Assembly: GCF_002080415.1 (NCBI RefSeq) | Contig: NZ_CP020474.1 | Location: forward strand, 2,803,501-2,867,500 | Direction of reading: 5' to 3' | Length of the DNA: 64,000 bases | Source of the DNA: Roseovarius mucosus | GTDB lineage: Bacteria; Pseudomonadota; Alphaproteobacteria; Rhodobacterales; Rhodobacteraceae | Shown here: one piece after another, positions 1 through 8,115 of the stretch | How positions within the stretch are numbered: the first letter of the stretch is position 1 | Layout of the letters: each line of letters begins with the position of its first letter | Program-made: the position numbers and the translations under genes | The notes under the pieces: model-generated | Told to the model about the DNA's origin: nothing | Database searches by the model: none | Seen by the model: the letters and a program-made list of their open reading frames with translations, nothing else

Positions 1-877
1 CGCCCAGCATCACCATCGCGATCAGAATTGCCGCCAGCGGCGAAAATGACGTGGCCAATGACACATCACCCGAGCGCGCATATTTAAGCCCGAACGCCCA
101 GGCGAATTGCCCGCCCATGATCACCACCACCGCATAGATCCAAACCCATTGCCAGACCACCGGATCAAACACATCCTGAAAATGGTTCGGACCAAACAGG
201 TATAGGGCCACAAAGAAATAGACCGTCGTGCCCACCGCCGTGCGGTAGATCGCGAAAATCCCCATAGGAATGTCGCGCAGACCTGTGCGGGCAATCAAAG
301 TCGAGGCAATATAGGACAGCGTCGCCAAAAGCGCGCCAATCTCGCCCTTGCCAAGGTTGAGCGATGTGCCCTCACTGTTCATCAGGATCATCACCGCCGC
401 CCCGCAAAGCGCCACCAGACCGGCAACAAAGGCCCAAGGCTCGAACTCCTCGCGCAAGACCAGCCAGGCCGCCAGCAAAAAAAGTGGCGGTTCGATCCGG
501 CCCATCAACACAACATTCGTGACCGTGGTATGCTCCAGCGCGTAAAAGAACAGCCCCGGTGTCAAAGCGGAAGAAAAGAACGCCGAAAGCGTCAGGATCG
601 CCCAGTTTTTCCGTGTCAGCGCGCGCAGGTTCTCAAAAGTCCAGTCGCGCCAGAACATGAAAACCATCGGCACCATCGACATGAGCGAGCCGACAAACAG
701 CAGGTTGCAATAGGTGATGACATTGCGCCCCATCACGAGGTTCTGTGATCCGATATCGGCCAACAGCGAGACGAGGGAATTTGACGAAGCATAGATCAAC
801 ACCGCCACCCAAGCGAGCGTGGCACCCATCATGACCTTGGAGGCATCGGGAACAATCTGTGTGCTGGCGTTAGTCAT
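1..877 (-). CDS. EamA/DMT-family transporter (3' end outside window)
   Basis: The minus strand is open from the ATG at 877 to the window edge, about 292 residues without a stop. It encodes a chain of hydrophobic helices typical of ten-helix drug/metabolite transporters. The N-terminal half includes a segment like ALTPGLFFYALEHTTVTNVV, where the first EamA repeat usually reads PLFFYALKYTSA, and a second EamA-like repeat begins near residue 175. A strong AGGAG lies about 7 bases before the ATG. The family exports small metabolites across the inner membrane, but substrate cannot be read from sequence. The C-terminal end is missing only because the window starts here. Confidence 0.82.
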   Translation of the reverse strand, partial: MTNASTQIVPDASKVMMGATLAWVAVLIYASSNSLVSLLADIGSQNLVMGRNVITYCNLLFVGSLMSMVPMVFMFWRDWTFENLRALTRKNWAILTLSAFFSSALTPGLFFYALEHTTVTNVVLMGRIEPPLFLLAAWLVLREEFEPWAFVAGLVALCGAAVMILMNSEGTSLNLGKGEIGALLATLSYIASTLIARTGLRDIPMGIFAIYRTAVGTTVYFFVALYLFGPNHFQDVFDPVVWQWVWIYAVVVIMGGQFAWAFGLKYARSGDVSLATSFSPLAAILIAMVMLG

Positions 878-1045
878 GGCGCGCTCCTGAACCGTGATAC
901 CGAAACCTGACTTTACCTTGCGCCCTAACCGTGATTGGTGCAATCCACGCCCGCGCACAGATGGTCACGTTCCTCTGATGGCCGCGAAATATTGTTTCAA
1001 CGACGGCGCGCGGGTCACGCTTGCGTGGGAAACGGTGAAAATTCT

Positions 1046-1068
1046 CGTGATTTCTGTTGTAAATCACG
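1046..1068. promoter_or_regulatory. Perfect inverted repeat, candidate operator
   Basis: CGTGATTT and AAATCACG form perfect 8-base arms around a 7-base spacer. The repeat lies in the divergent intergenic region between the DMT transporter and the methyltransferase-like gene, 65 bases before the latter's start. There is no T-run, so a binding site for a dimeric regulator is more likely than a terminator. The regulator is unknown; the GTGA to TCAC spacing is too wide for a CRP/FNR site. Confidence 0.45.
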
Positions 1069-1132
1069 GCGCGGGAGGCAAGTTTGCGCACCATCGGGCC
1101 ATGTGCCCCCCTGATCCCCAAGGGACATTTCC

Positions 1133-2041
1133 ATGACCGCCCCCTCTGATACGCCTACCTCCGGCTTTGTCACCATCTTTGACGACACCTATGATCAGCC
1201 CGATTGTCGGGCCTATTTCCGCATGATGGACCGGCTGGGCTATCGCAACCAACATCACGCGGTTGCGGGGTTTCGGGCCGGCCTGGCGGAAATGATGCGC
1301 CTGCGTGGTCTTGAGCAGGCAAGGATCGTTGATTTCGCCAGCAGCTATGGCATCGTTTCCGCACTCATGGCCCATGAGCTGAGCCTCGAACAGGTGTTTG
1401 CCCGCTACCGTCAGCCGGTGTTCGACAGCGCGTCTTCCGCAGAGGTGATTGATTTGGATCGCGGCTGGCTGTCGGGGCTGCGCCGCCCTGCGCCCGCATT
1501 GCATGTCACCGGCATTGACGTGATGCCCAACGCGGTTGCCTATGGGCGCGCGGTTGGCCTCTTTCAATCCGGCTTTGTCGAGGATCTGGAACGTGCAGAA
1601 CCATCCGAGGGGCTTGGCCGGGAACTGGCGCGCTGTGACATGATCGTTGAATGCGGCTCTGTTGCCCAGCTTATGCCCCGCGCGCTCGACCGGATGCTGG
1701 CGGCTTGCGGCCCGGTCAAGCCTTGGGTCATGACGTCGCCCATCCGGGGCAACGAGCGGCCCGAGGCAACAGAGGTGCTGCGCGCCCACGGTCTTGTGGT
1801 TGAACGTCTGCCGATCCCGGCCTTTATCCACCGCCGATTTGAAAGCCCCGAGGAACAGGCCCGTGCCATCGCCAATGCGCAGGCCGCAGGGCATGACACC
1901 GAAGGCGTGGAAACCACCGGTCACTTCCACGCGCAGATCCTTCTGGCGCGTCCCGAGGCAGAATGTACCGACCCCGCCGACTGGTCGATGCCCCTAGACG
2001 TGCCGCCCATGGCGGATGGCGCGGCCCCTGCCGATCTTTGA
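1133..2041 (+). CDS. Putative SAM-dependent methyltransferase-like protein
   Basis: The product has 302 residues. The segment RIVDFASSYGIVSALMAHEL near residue 63 resembles the glycine-rich SAM-binding motif I of class I methyltransferases, with an aspartate-ended strand near residue 128 (HVTGIDVMPNAVAY). No substrate-specific motif is visible and there is no signal peptide or membrane helix, so it is probably cytosolic. AAGGGA sits about 6 bases before the ATG. It is monocistronic, followed by the molybdate cluster on the same strand after an 80-base gap containing a palindromic operator. Family placement is moderately confident; the function is unknown. Confidence 0.5.
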   Translation: MTAPSDTPTSGFVTIFDDTYDQPDCRAYFRMMDRLGYRNQHHAVAGFRAGLAEMMRLRGLEQARIVDFASSYGIVSALMAHELSLEQVFARYRQPVFDSASSAEVIDLDRGWLSGLRRPAPALHVTGIDVMPNAVAYGRAVGLFQSGFVEDLERAEPSEGLGRELARCDMIVECGSVAQLMPRALDRMLAACGPVKPWVMTSPIRGNERPEATEVLRAHGLVVERLPIPAFIHRRFESPEEQARAIANAQAAGHDTEGVETTGHFHAQILLARPEAECTDPADWSMPLDVPPMADGAAPADL

Positions 2042-2071
2042 GGTGCAGGCCTCTATCGACAGAGTTGAGGG

Positions 2072-2103
2072 TTTTCGATATGTCTTGTAAGACTTAACGA
2101 AAA
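2072..2103. promoter_or_regulatory. Mo-box-like palindromic operator upstream of the modE-like gene
   Basis: A 32-base inverted repeat in which 13 of 16 position pairs are complementary is centred about 33 bases before the modE-like start. Its core arms are GTCTT and AAGAC with outer arms TTTTCGATA and TTAACGAAA. The outer CGnTAT / TTAACG blocks recall the ModE target of other proteobacteria (CGnTATAT...ATAACG), but the inner arms differ. The neighbouring ModE-like gene makes autoregulation and molybdate-dependent control of modABC the natural reading. Confidence 0.6.
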
Positions 2104-2120
2104 TTTGGCATACCCGCATC

Positions 2121-2489
2121 ATGACACAGCCAGAGCCACCCAGCCTTCGGATTCGTATCGTCTTTGGTGACGAGGCAATGCTGGGCCCCGGCAAGGCCGA
2201 TCTGTTAGAGCGTATTCGCGATACAGGCTCCATCGCCGCTGCCGGGCGCAGCATGTCCATGAGCTATAAACGCGCTTGGATGTTGGTGGAGTCCATGAAT
2301 GCAGCCTTTCGCGAACCGCTTGTAGACTCGAGCCGAGGGGGCGCCAAGGGCGGCGGTGCCCATCTGACCGACACAGGCATCGAAGTGTTGGCCCAGTATC
2401 GCAAACTTGAGGATATCATGGCCGAGGCCGGGGCCGCACGGATTGCTGCGATCCAATCCTTGCTTAGGGATATTCCCGGTGGAAAATAA
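2121..2489 (+). CDS. ModE-type winged-helix regulator lacking the molybdate-binding domain
   Basis: The product has 122 residues. It matches the N-terminal DNA-binding half of ModE: LLERIRDTGSIAAAGRSMSM followed by SYKRAWMLVESMN is the conserved helix-turn-helix and recognition helix, and the wing is a glycine-rich turn (SSRGGAKGGGAHLT). Full-length ModE (about 260 residues) carries two Mop domains that bind molybdate; none is present here and the stop at 2489 precedes modA by 65 bases. It may still bind the palindrome at 2072-2103, with molybdate sensing either absent or done by a partner. Calling it modE without qualification would overstate function. Confidence 0.82.
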   Translation: MTQPEPPSLRIRIVFGDEAMLGPGKADLLERIRDTGSIAAAGRSMSMSYKRAWMLVESMNAAFREPLVDSSRGGAKGGGAHLTDTGIEVLAQYRKLEDIMAEAGAARIAAIQSLLRDIPGGK

Positions 2490-2554
2490 CGCTTGCCTCT
2501 GATCCCCCGCCTTGCGATATGTTTTTGGAACCATATCAGCGCAGGGAAACAGGG

Positions 2555-3331
2555 ATGATCCGGCCAAAACCTCCAATCACGTTAGCCGCTTGCCTGCTTG
2601 CCCTTGCGCCCATCCTCGCAACCACCGCCCGCGCCGACACCGTCACTGTCTTTGCCGCCGCCAGCCTGACCACTGCCTTGGCCGAGATCGAGGCAGGGTT
2701 CGAGGCGGCCAGCGATCATGACCTTGTGACAGCGCTCGCGGGCTCCTCATCCCTCGCCCGTCAGATCCAGCAGGGCGCGCCTGCGGATATTTTCATCTCC
2801 GCCAGTGCCGACTGGATGGACCAGATCGAAGTGGACGGGCTGATCGAGCCGGGCGCGCGCTTTGACCTCTTGGGCAACCGCCTTGTGCTGGTGTCCCATG
2901 GGGATGCCGCACCGCGCAACATCGGCCCAGACCTTGATCTGGCCGCCCTCTTGGGCGAGGGGCGGCTGGCCATGGCGCTGGTCGATTCCGTGCCTGCAGG
3001 CATCTATGGCAAGGCCGCGCTGCAAAACTTGGGCCTCTGGCAGGGCATCGCACCGCAGGTGGCCCAAGCCGACAATGTGCGTGCCGCCCTTGCCTTTGTC
3101 GCCACCGGCGAGGCCCCCTATGGCATCGTCTACGCAACAGACGCCACCGCCGAGGATCGTGTCACCATCGTCGGCACCTTCCCCGAGGACAGCCACCCCC
3201 CTATCGTCTATCCGGTCGCCGATCTTGCCAACCGCGACACGCCCGCTGAAAACGCCTTTCTCGCCTATCTGCAAGGCCCCGAGGCGCGCGCCGCCTTTGA
3301 GCGGCAGGGGTTTACCGTCCTTGCGCGCTGA
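2555..3331 (+). CDS. modA: Molybdate ABC transporter, periplasmic binding protein ModA
   Basis: The product has 258 residues with a cleavable signal peptide (residues 1-27, ending TTARA before DTVTVFAAASL). The VFAAASLTTALAEIE strand-helix and the later AGSSSLARQIQQGAPADIFISA are the oxyanion-binding signatures of ModA. I chose ATG 2555 over the upstream 2519 because AGGGA-like bases precede it and the signal peptide then begins normally. It delivers molybdate (or tungstate) to ModB. First gene of modABC, with modB starting 3 bases after its stop. Confidence 0.93.
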   Translation: MIRPKPPITLAACLLALAPILATTARADTVTVFAAASLTTALAEIEAGFEAASDHDLVTALAGSSSLARQIQQGAPADIFISASADWMDQIEVDGLIEPGARFDLLGNRLVLVSHGDAAPRNIGPDLDLAALLGEGRLAMALVDSVPAGIYGKAALQNLGLWQGIAPQVAQADNVRAALAFVATGEAPYGIVYATDATAEDRVTIVGTFPEDSHPPIVYPVADLANRDTPAENAFLAYLQGPEARAAFERQGFTVLAR

Positions 3332-3334
3332 CCC

Positions 3335-4030
3335 ATGACAGACTGGCTTGGCCCCGAAGAATGGAAGGCGGTGTCCCTGTCCCTTCGCGTGTCCTTCTGG
3401 GCCACTCTGGCCAGCCTGCCCTTGGGAATTCTCACGGCCTATGCGCTGGCACGCTGGTCCTTTCCGGGCAAGCAGATCGTCAACGGGCTGGTGCATCTGC
3501 CGCTGATCCTGCCGCCGGTTGTCACGGGCTACCTGCTCCTGCTGGTGCTGGGCACGCGCGGGCCGGTGGGCTCTGTGCTGGCGGATTGGGGCCTTGTCTT
3601 TGCCTTTCGCTGGACGGGGGCGGCGGTGGCGGCAGCGATCATGGCATTCCCCCTGATGGTGCGGGCGATCCGCCTCTCGATCGAGGCGGTGGATCCCAAA
3701 CTGGAAGAGGCCAGCGCCACGCTGGGGGCTGCGCCCCTATGGGTCTTTTTCACCGTAACCCTGCCCATGGCCCTTCCGGGCATCGTTGCAGGCACGATTT
3801 TGGCCTTTGCCAAGGCGATGGGTGAATTTGGGGCCACGATCACCTTTGTTTCGAATATTCCGGGGGAAACACGCACCATCCCCTCGGCGATCTACGCCTT
3901 TCTGCAGGTGCCGGGCGGTGAAGGGTCGGCCATGAAACTGGTCATCGTTTCGGTGGTGGTGGCCATGGGCGCGCTCTTGCTCTCCGAGGGGATCGGGCGT
4001 CGTGTCGCGGCACGGGTCGGGGGGCGCTGA
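3335..4030 (+). CDS. modB: Molybdate ABC transporter permease ModB
   Basis: The product has 231 residues with about five membrane helices. It has the cytoplasmic EAA loop (EASATLGAAPLWVFFTVTLP near residue 128) that contacts the ATPase, followed by the conserved GEFGAT segment of molybdate permeases. It forms the inner-membrane channel of ModABC. It starts 3 bases after modA and its stop overlaps the modC start (TGATG), indicating translational coupling. Confidence 0.94.
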   Translation: MTDWLGPEEWKAVSLSLRVSFWATLASLPLGILTAYALARWSFPGKQIVNGLVHLPLILPPVVTGYLLLLVLGTRGPVGSVLADWGLVFAFRWTGAAVAAAIMAFPLMVRAIRLSIEAVDPKLEEASATLGAAPLWVFFTVTLPMALPGIVAGTILAFAKAMGEFGATITFVSNIPGETRTIPSAIYAFLQVPGGEGSAMKLVIVSVVVAMGALLLSEGIGRRVAARVGGR

Positions 4031-5112
4031 TGCTGGATGTTGCGCTGCGCCATAGCCTTGGGGCCTTCACGTTGGATGCACAGTTTCGGGCACCACCGGG
4101 TGTCACCGTGCTTTTTGGCCGCTCCGGCTCTGGCAAGACCACCATCGTCAACGCTGTGGCGGGGCTGCTCATGCCCGATCAGGGCCGGATCGTATCTGGC
4201 GACCGGGTGCTGCTCGATACGGCCGCCGGGGTCCGCCTGAAACCGCACCGCCGCCGTTTGGGCTATATCTTTCAGGAAGGGCGGCTGTTCCCTCATCTCA
4301 CCGTGCGCCAGAACCTCGGCTATGGCGCATGGTTCGCCCCCAAGGGGGCTGCGCGCGCCGATCTGGCGCAGGTCGTCGATCTTTTGGGCCTTGGCGCGCT
4401 ACTGGATCGGCGGCCCGGTGCCCTTTCAGGTGGAGAGAAGCAGCGCGTTGCCATTGGCCGCGCGCTTTTGTCCGCGCCGCAGCTCATCCTTGCCGATGAG
4501 CCGTTGGCCGCCCTTGATGAGGCCCGCAAAGCCGAGATCCTGCCCTATTTCGAGCGTTTGCGCGACGCGGCGGGCGTGCCCATCCTCTATGTCAGCCATT
4601 CCGCCTCGGAGGTGGCGCGTCTGGCAACAACCGTTGTTGCGCTTGAGGCCGGGCGTGTGATTGCACAGGGCCCCGCCGCCGAAGTGCTGAGCAATCCCGC
4701 CGTGTTGCCCACCGGTGCCCGCGATGCCGGAGCCGTGCTCAGCGCGCGGGTCATCGCCCATCACGACGACGGGCTGTCCGAGCTTTCGGCGGGGGGTATC
4801 CCCCTTTTTCTACCGCGCGTCGCAGCCAACCCCGGTGCCAGCCTGCGCATCCGCATCGCCGCCCATGACGTGATCCTGTCGCATACCCGGCCCGAGGGGC
4901 TTTCGGCGCTGAATATCCTGCCCGGCCTCATCCACGAAATCCGCCCCGGTGGTGGGCCCGGTGCCATCGTGGCGATTGATACCGCCGCTGGCCGGATTCT
5001 ATCGCGCGTCACGCGCCGTTCGGCAACGGCAATGGGTCTTGCAGTGGGCCAAGACGTGCATGCCGTGGTCAAGGCCGTTGCGGTCGCCGCAACAGACATT
5101 GGCGCAGGCTAA
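4030..5112 (+). CDS. modC: Molybdate ABC transporter ATP-binding protein ModC
   Basis: The product has 360 residues. Walker A GRSGSGKT is at 30-37, the ABC signature LSGGEKQR near 136 and Walker B LILADEP near 155. The last 120 residues form a TOBE/Mop-type domain that binds oxyanion in ModC family members, so regulation of transport by intracellular molybdate is possible even though the local ModE-like protein lacks Mop. The start overlaps the modB stop. It ends the mod operon; the convergent GntR gene ends 12 bases downstream. Confidence 0.95.
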   Translation: MLDVALRHSLGAFTLDAQFRAPPGVTVLFGRSGSGKTTIVNAVAGLLMPDQGRIVSGDRVLLDTAAGVRLKPHRRRLGYIFQEGRLFPHLTVRQNLGYGAWFAPKGAARADLAQVVDLLGLGALLDRRPGALSGGEKQRVAIGRALLSAPQLILADEPLAALDEARKAEILPYFERLRDAAGVPILYVSHSASEVARLATTVVALEAGRVIAQGPAAEVLSNPAVLPTGARDAGAVLSARVIAHHDDGLSELSAGGIPLFLPRVAANPGASLRIRIAAHDVILSHTRPEGLSALNILPGLIHEIRPGGGPGAIVAIDTAAGRILSRVTRRSATAMGLAVGQDVHAVVKAVAVAATDIGAG

Positions 5113-5124
5113 AAAGCCCACATT

Positions 5125-5811
5125 CTACTCGGTCGCGCGATCCGGGGGAAAGATCATCGACAGCGGCCCGACACGCGGGGCCTCGTCGCCAAATGCGATT
5201 TCCCCTTCGATATGGCGCAGGTGATGATCCACCATGTCCTGAGCGCGCGCCTCATCCCGGTCTATGATGCTCTGGACAATGCGCGCATGCTCGTCATCCG
5301 AACAAAGGCTCGCGGTTTTGGAGCCATACAGCCCGATGATCAGCGAGGTGCGCATGGTCAGTTCCGCAAGGTAATGCTCCAAGACCGAATTGCGCCCGAT
5401 CCGCGCCAACAGCATGTGAAACGCCCGTGAGGCGCGAATCGCCTTGGGACGGTCATTGTGCTGTCGAATCTCATCCTCGGTCGCCAAATGCGCGCGCAGT
5501 CGCTCGATATCCGCCTCGTCAGCACGGCGGACGACATTGCGGATGATCGTGGCCTCAATGGCGCGCCGGGCCTGAAACACGTCCCGCGCCTCGTCCTCAG
5601 AGGGGGTAGAGACAAACGCCCCCCGGTTGGGGATCAGGTCAACCACCTGATAGGCCGCAAGCGTCGCAAGCGCGCGGCGTACATGCGCGCGATTACAGGA
5701 AAAAAGGTCGCTCAGCGCCTGTTCGCCCAGCTTGGTCCCAGCCCGAAGCCGCTGGTCCGAGATGGCATCCAGCACATGCTCAACCAGCACGTTTTCCGGC
5801 GTTTCGGACAT
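5125..5811 (-). CDS. GntR-family (FCD) transcriptional regulator of the allantoin operon
   Basis: The product has 228 residues. Residues 1-70 form a winged helix-turn-helix (GEQALSDLFSCNRAHVRRAL). Residues 75-215 match an FCD all-helical effector domain, with acidic and histidine residues typical of its metal site (FHMLLAR, HHLRHIEGEI). It is transcribed divergently from the allantoin racemase gene and a perfect 18-base palindrome lies between them. The likely role is a repressor responding to a purine catabolite, as for other FCD regulators next to ureide genes; the ligand is inference. Confidence 0.88.
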   Translation of the reverse strand: MSETPENVLVEHVLDAISDQRLRAGTKLGEQALSDLFSCNRAHVRRALATLAAYQVVDLIPNRGAFVSTPSEDEARDVFQARRAIEATIIRNVVRRADEADIERLRAHLATEDEIRQHNDRPKAIRASRAFHMLLARIGRNSVLEHYLAELTMRTSLIIGLYGSKTASLCSDDEHARIVQSIIDRDEARAQDMVDHHLRHIEGEIAFGDEAPRVGPLSMIFPPDRATE

Positions 5812-5885
5812 TCTGAGGCTCCCGGCTGCGTTTCTCGGAAAATGGCATTTTTGAGGATCAGAATCGACTATAAAAATTGTCTGTT

Positions 5886-5903
5886 TAAATTGTTAACAAT
5901 TTA
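5886..5903. promoter_or_regulatory. Perfect 18-base palindrome, likely GntR operator
   Basis: TAAATTGTTAACAATTTA is its own reverse complement. It lies in the 126-base divergent intergenic region between the GntR regulator and hpxA, 34 bases before the hpxA start, in an AT-rich stretch where promoters are expected. GntR/FCD regulators bind short palindromes of this kind, so repression of hpxA and the downstream genes from here is plausible. Confidence 0.7.
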
Positions 5904-5937
5904 TGTTACTAAAGTGAGGACTCAAGTGGAGGAGCCC

Positions 5938-6636
5938 ATGAAAATTTTTGTCATCAACCCCAACTCGACCACGAGCATGACCGACAAGATCGCGGCCTCC
6001 GCGCGGGCGGTCACGGCACCGGGCGTTGTGATCGAGGCGCGCTCGGGCATAGGTGCCCCCGCCAGCATCGAGGGCCATTATGACGAGGCGATGGCAGTGC
6101 CGCGCCTGCTTGATCAGGTCCGCGAGGCCGAGGCGCAAAAGGCCGATGCAATCGTGGTTGCCTGTTTCGACGACCCCGGCATCGGCGCGTGCCGCGAGAT
6201 TGCCACCGGCCCGGTGATCGGCATCTGCGAGGCGGCGGTCAAGGCGGCCAGCATGGTGGCCACCTCCTTCAGCGTGGTCACGACCCTCCCGCGCTCGGTC
6301 CCTATTATCGAGGAAATGGTACGCCGCTACGGGCTTGATCACCAATGCCGCCGCGTGCGCTCGGCGGCGATCCCGGTGCTGGCGCTGGAAGAACCCGGAT
6401 CAAACGCTCGCCTTCTGGTGCGCGCCGAAATCCTCAGGGCGATCGAGGAGGATCGTTGCGAGGCCGTGGTTCTAGGCTGTGCCGGCATGGCGGATCTTGC
6501 CGCATGGCTGACCGAAGAAACCGGAATTCCCGTGATCGACGGTGTGACCGTCGCCACCAAATTCGCCGAAGCCTTGGTTGGGGCCGGTATCAAGACCAGC
6601 AAGATCGGCGCCTACGCGCCACCAAACCCGAAATAA
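5938..6636 (+). CDS. hpxA: Asp/Glu-racemase family, probable allantoin racemase HpxA
   Basis: The product has 232 residues of the hydantoin/Asp-Glu racemase fold. It begins MKIFVINPNSTTSMT, has the paired catalytic cysteines at C76 (VVACFDDPG) and C181 (VLGCAGM), and ends in the family KIGAYA motif. In this family the enzyme interconverts the enantiomers of hydantoins or allantoin. The surrounding allantoin genes favour allantoin over hydantoin. ATG 5938 was chosen because GGAGG is 7 bases upstream; a much longer reading frame from 5458 would run antisense through the GntR gene. Confidence 0.85.
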   Translation: MKIFVINPNSTTSMTDKIAASARAVTAPGVVIEARSGIGAPASIEGHYDEAMAVPRLLDQVREAEAQKADAIVVACFDDPGIGACREIATGPVIGICEAAVKAASMVATSFSVVTTLPRSVPIIEEMVRRYGLDHQCRRVRSAAIPVLALEEPGSNARLLVRAEILRAIEEDRCEAVVLGCAGMADLAAWLTEETGIPVIDGVTVATKFAEALVGAGIKTSKIGAYAPPNPK

Positions 6637-6657
6637 TGCATCTCAGGGAGGAGAGTC

Positions 6658-8034
6658 ATGACAATTTCAGATACAAACGGGGGTGTTTTGCCGCATGACG
6701 GGCAAATGCCCGAGGTGATCGAACACAAGGGTCTGGGCGAGGAATCGCTGGCCCCCCAGAAAACGCGGATCATGGACCCGTGGTCCTATCTTTTTGCCTG
6801 GCTCGGTGGCTGTGTGTCGATTGGCACCTTTACCATCGGCTCGGGCCTCGTGGGCACGCTCAATCTGCTACAGGTGTTTTTGGCCATCGCCATCGGCTGC
6901 ACCGTCATCGGCCTGGCTCTGATGATCAACGGGGCGGCGGGGCACAAATACGGCATCCCGATGATGGTGCAATTGCGCTCGGCCTTCGGCTTTTCCGGCG
7001 CGCGCATCCCGGCGCTGGTGCGCTCTGTCCCCGCCCTCGTCTGGTTCGGCTTTCAAAGCTGGATCGGTGCGGGCGCGCTCAACCTGGTAAGCGAGACGCT
7101 CTTTGGCTACTCCAACATCGTCGTCTTTTTCATAGGCTTTCAGGCGCTGCAAATCATGCTGTCGGTTCTGGGCTTTCACGGCATCAAATGGCTTGAGAAT
7201 ATCGGCTCGGTCTTCATCATCGGCGCGCTGATTTACATGTTCACCTCTGTCATCGGCAAATATGGCGAAGAAATCAGCACCAACCTCATCAATGTCGAGG
7301 GCACATGGGGCGCGCCATTCTGGGGGGCGACCATGCTCTTTCTGGGCATCTATGCCACGATGATGCTCAATGTCTCGGACTATAGCCGCGAATTGCGGCA
7401 GGATGTCGGGCGTGTGCGCCAAGTGGTGATCTATGCCAATTCCATTCTGCCCGCGACGCTCTTCATGGGCCTCATCGGTCTCATGGTCTCCAGCGCGACA
7501 GGCGAGGTTGATCCTATCCGCGTCTTCTCGAACGCGGTCGATAACAAGCTCTTGCTCGTCGTTACCCTGCTTTTCATCGCCTTTGCACAGGTCACCACCA
7601 ATATTCTCAACAATGTTGTGCCGCCCGCCTATGCGCTGATGGATGTGTTCAAACTCAACTACAAGACCGCTGCCGTGGTCGTCGGTCTCTTGGCCTTCGC
7701 CACCTTCCCGTGGGAATTGGTCAAGAACGAATCCGCCGCGGGTCTCAATCTCTTCATCCAGACCTACAGCGCGTTCTTGGGGCCAATCTTTGCGATCTTG
7801 GTGGTGGATTACTACGTGCTGCGGCGTCAGACGCTCGATCTCGAGAAACTCTATGACGAGAGCGGCGATTATGCGGGCTATAACCCGGCAGCCCTGATCG
7901 CCATGGCGGTAGGCGTGATCGCGGCGCTGACCTTTTCGGCGGTGTCATGGTATGCCAGCTTGATCCCGGCGGGTGTCACCTATTACCTGCTGATGCGGCA
8001 CCTGCCCGCCGCACAGCGGTTCCTCGACCGCTGA
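6658..8034 (+). CDS. NCS1-family cation symporter, probable allantoin permease
   Basis: The product has 458 residues with about twelve membrane helices. MDPWSYLFAWLGGCVSIGTF near residue 40 matches the start of the NCS1 core, and NVSDYSRELR near residue 240 matches its conserved substrate-site loop. It probably imports allantoin or a related ureide with Na+ or H+. It follows hpxA by 21 bases with GGAGG upstream, so is co-transcribed. A terminator-like hairpin follows. It is a paralogue of the transporter at 10672-12114. Confidence 0.85.
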   Translation: MTISDTNGGVLPHDGQMPEVIEHKGLGEESLAPQKTRIMDPWSYLFAWLGGCVSIGTFTIGSGLVGTLNLLQVFLAIAIGCTVIGLALMINGAAGHKYGIPMMVQLRSAFGFSGARIPALVRSVPALVWFGFQSWIGAGALNLVSETLFGYSNIVVFFIGFQALQIMLSVLGFHGIKWLENIGSVFIIGALIYMFTSVIGKYGEEISTNLINVEGTWGAPFWGATMLFLGIYATMMLNVSDYSRELRQDVGRVRQVVIYANSILPATLFMGLIGLMVSSATGEVDPIRVFSNAVDNKLLLVVTLLFIAFAQVTTNILNNVVPPAYALMDVFKLNYKTAAVVVGLLAFATFPWELVKNESAAGLNLFIQTYSAFLGPIFAILVVDYYVLRRQTLDLEKLYDESGDYAGYNPAALIAMAVGVIAALTFSAVSWYASLIPAGVTYYLLMRHLPAAQRFLDR

Positions 8035-8053
8035 GGCGCAGTCTGACAAAAGG

Positions 8054-8085
8054 CAGGGGGCCAATCGCCCCCTGTCCTTTCGTTT
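8054..8085 (+). terminator. Terminator-like hairpin between transporter and puuE
   Basis: CAGGGGG and CCCCCTG form a 7-base-pair stem with a 7-base loop, followed by TCCTTTCGTTT. The T-run is interrupted, so it could be a partial terminator that lowers expression of the enzyme genes relative to racemase and transporter. Confidence 0.55.
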
Positions 8086-8115
8086 CCCCAAGACACGACC
8101 CCCGGAGGTGATGAC

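Noticed and set aside
5458..6636. A 392-codon open frame covering hpxA and much of the GntR gene's opposite strand
   Set aside because: Only the part from ATG 5938 matches the racemase family; the upstream part is antisense to the GntR gene and lacks a ribosome site.
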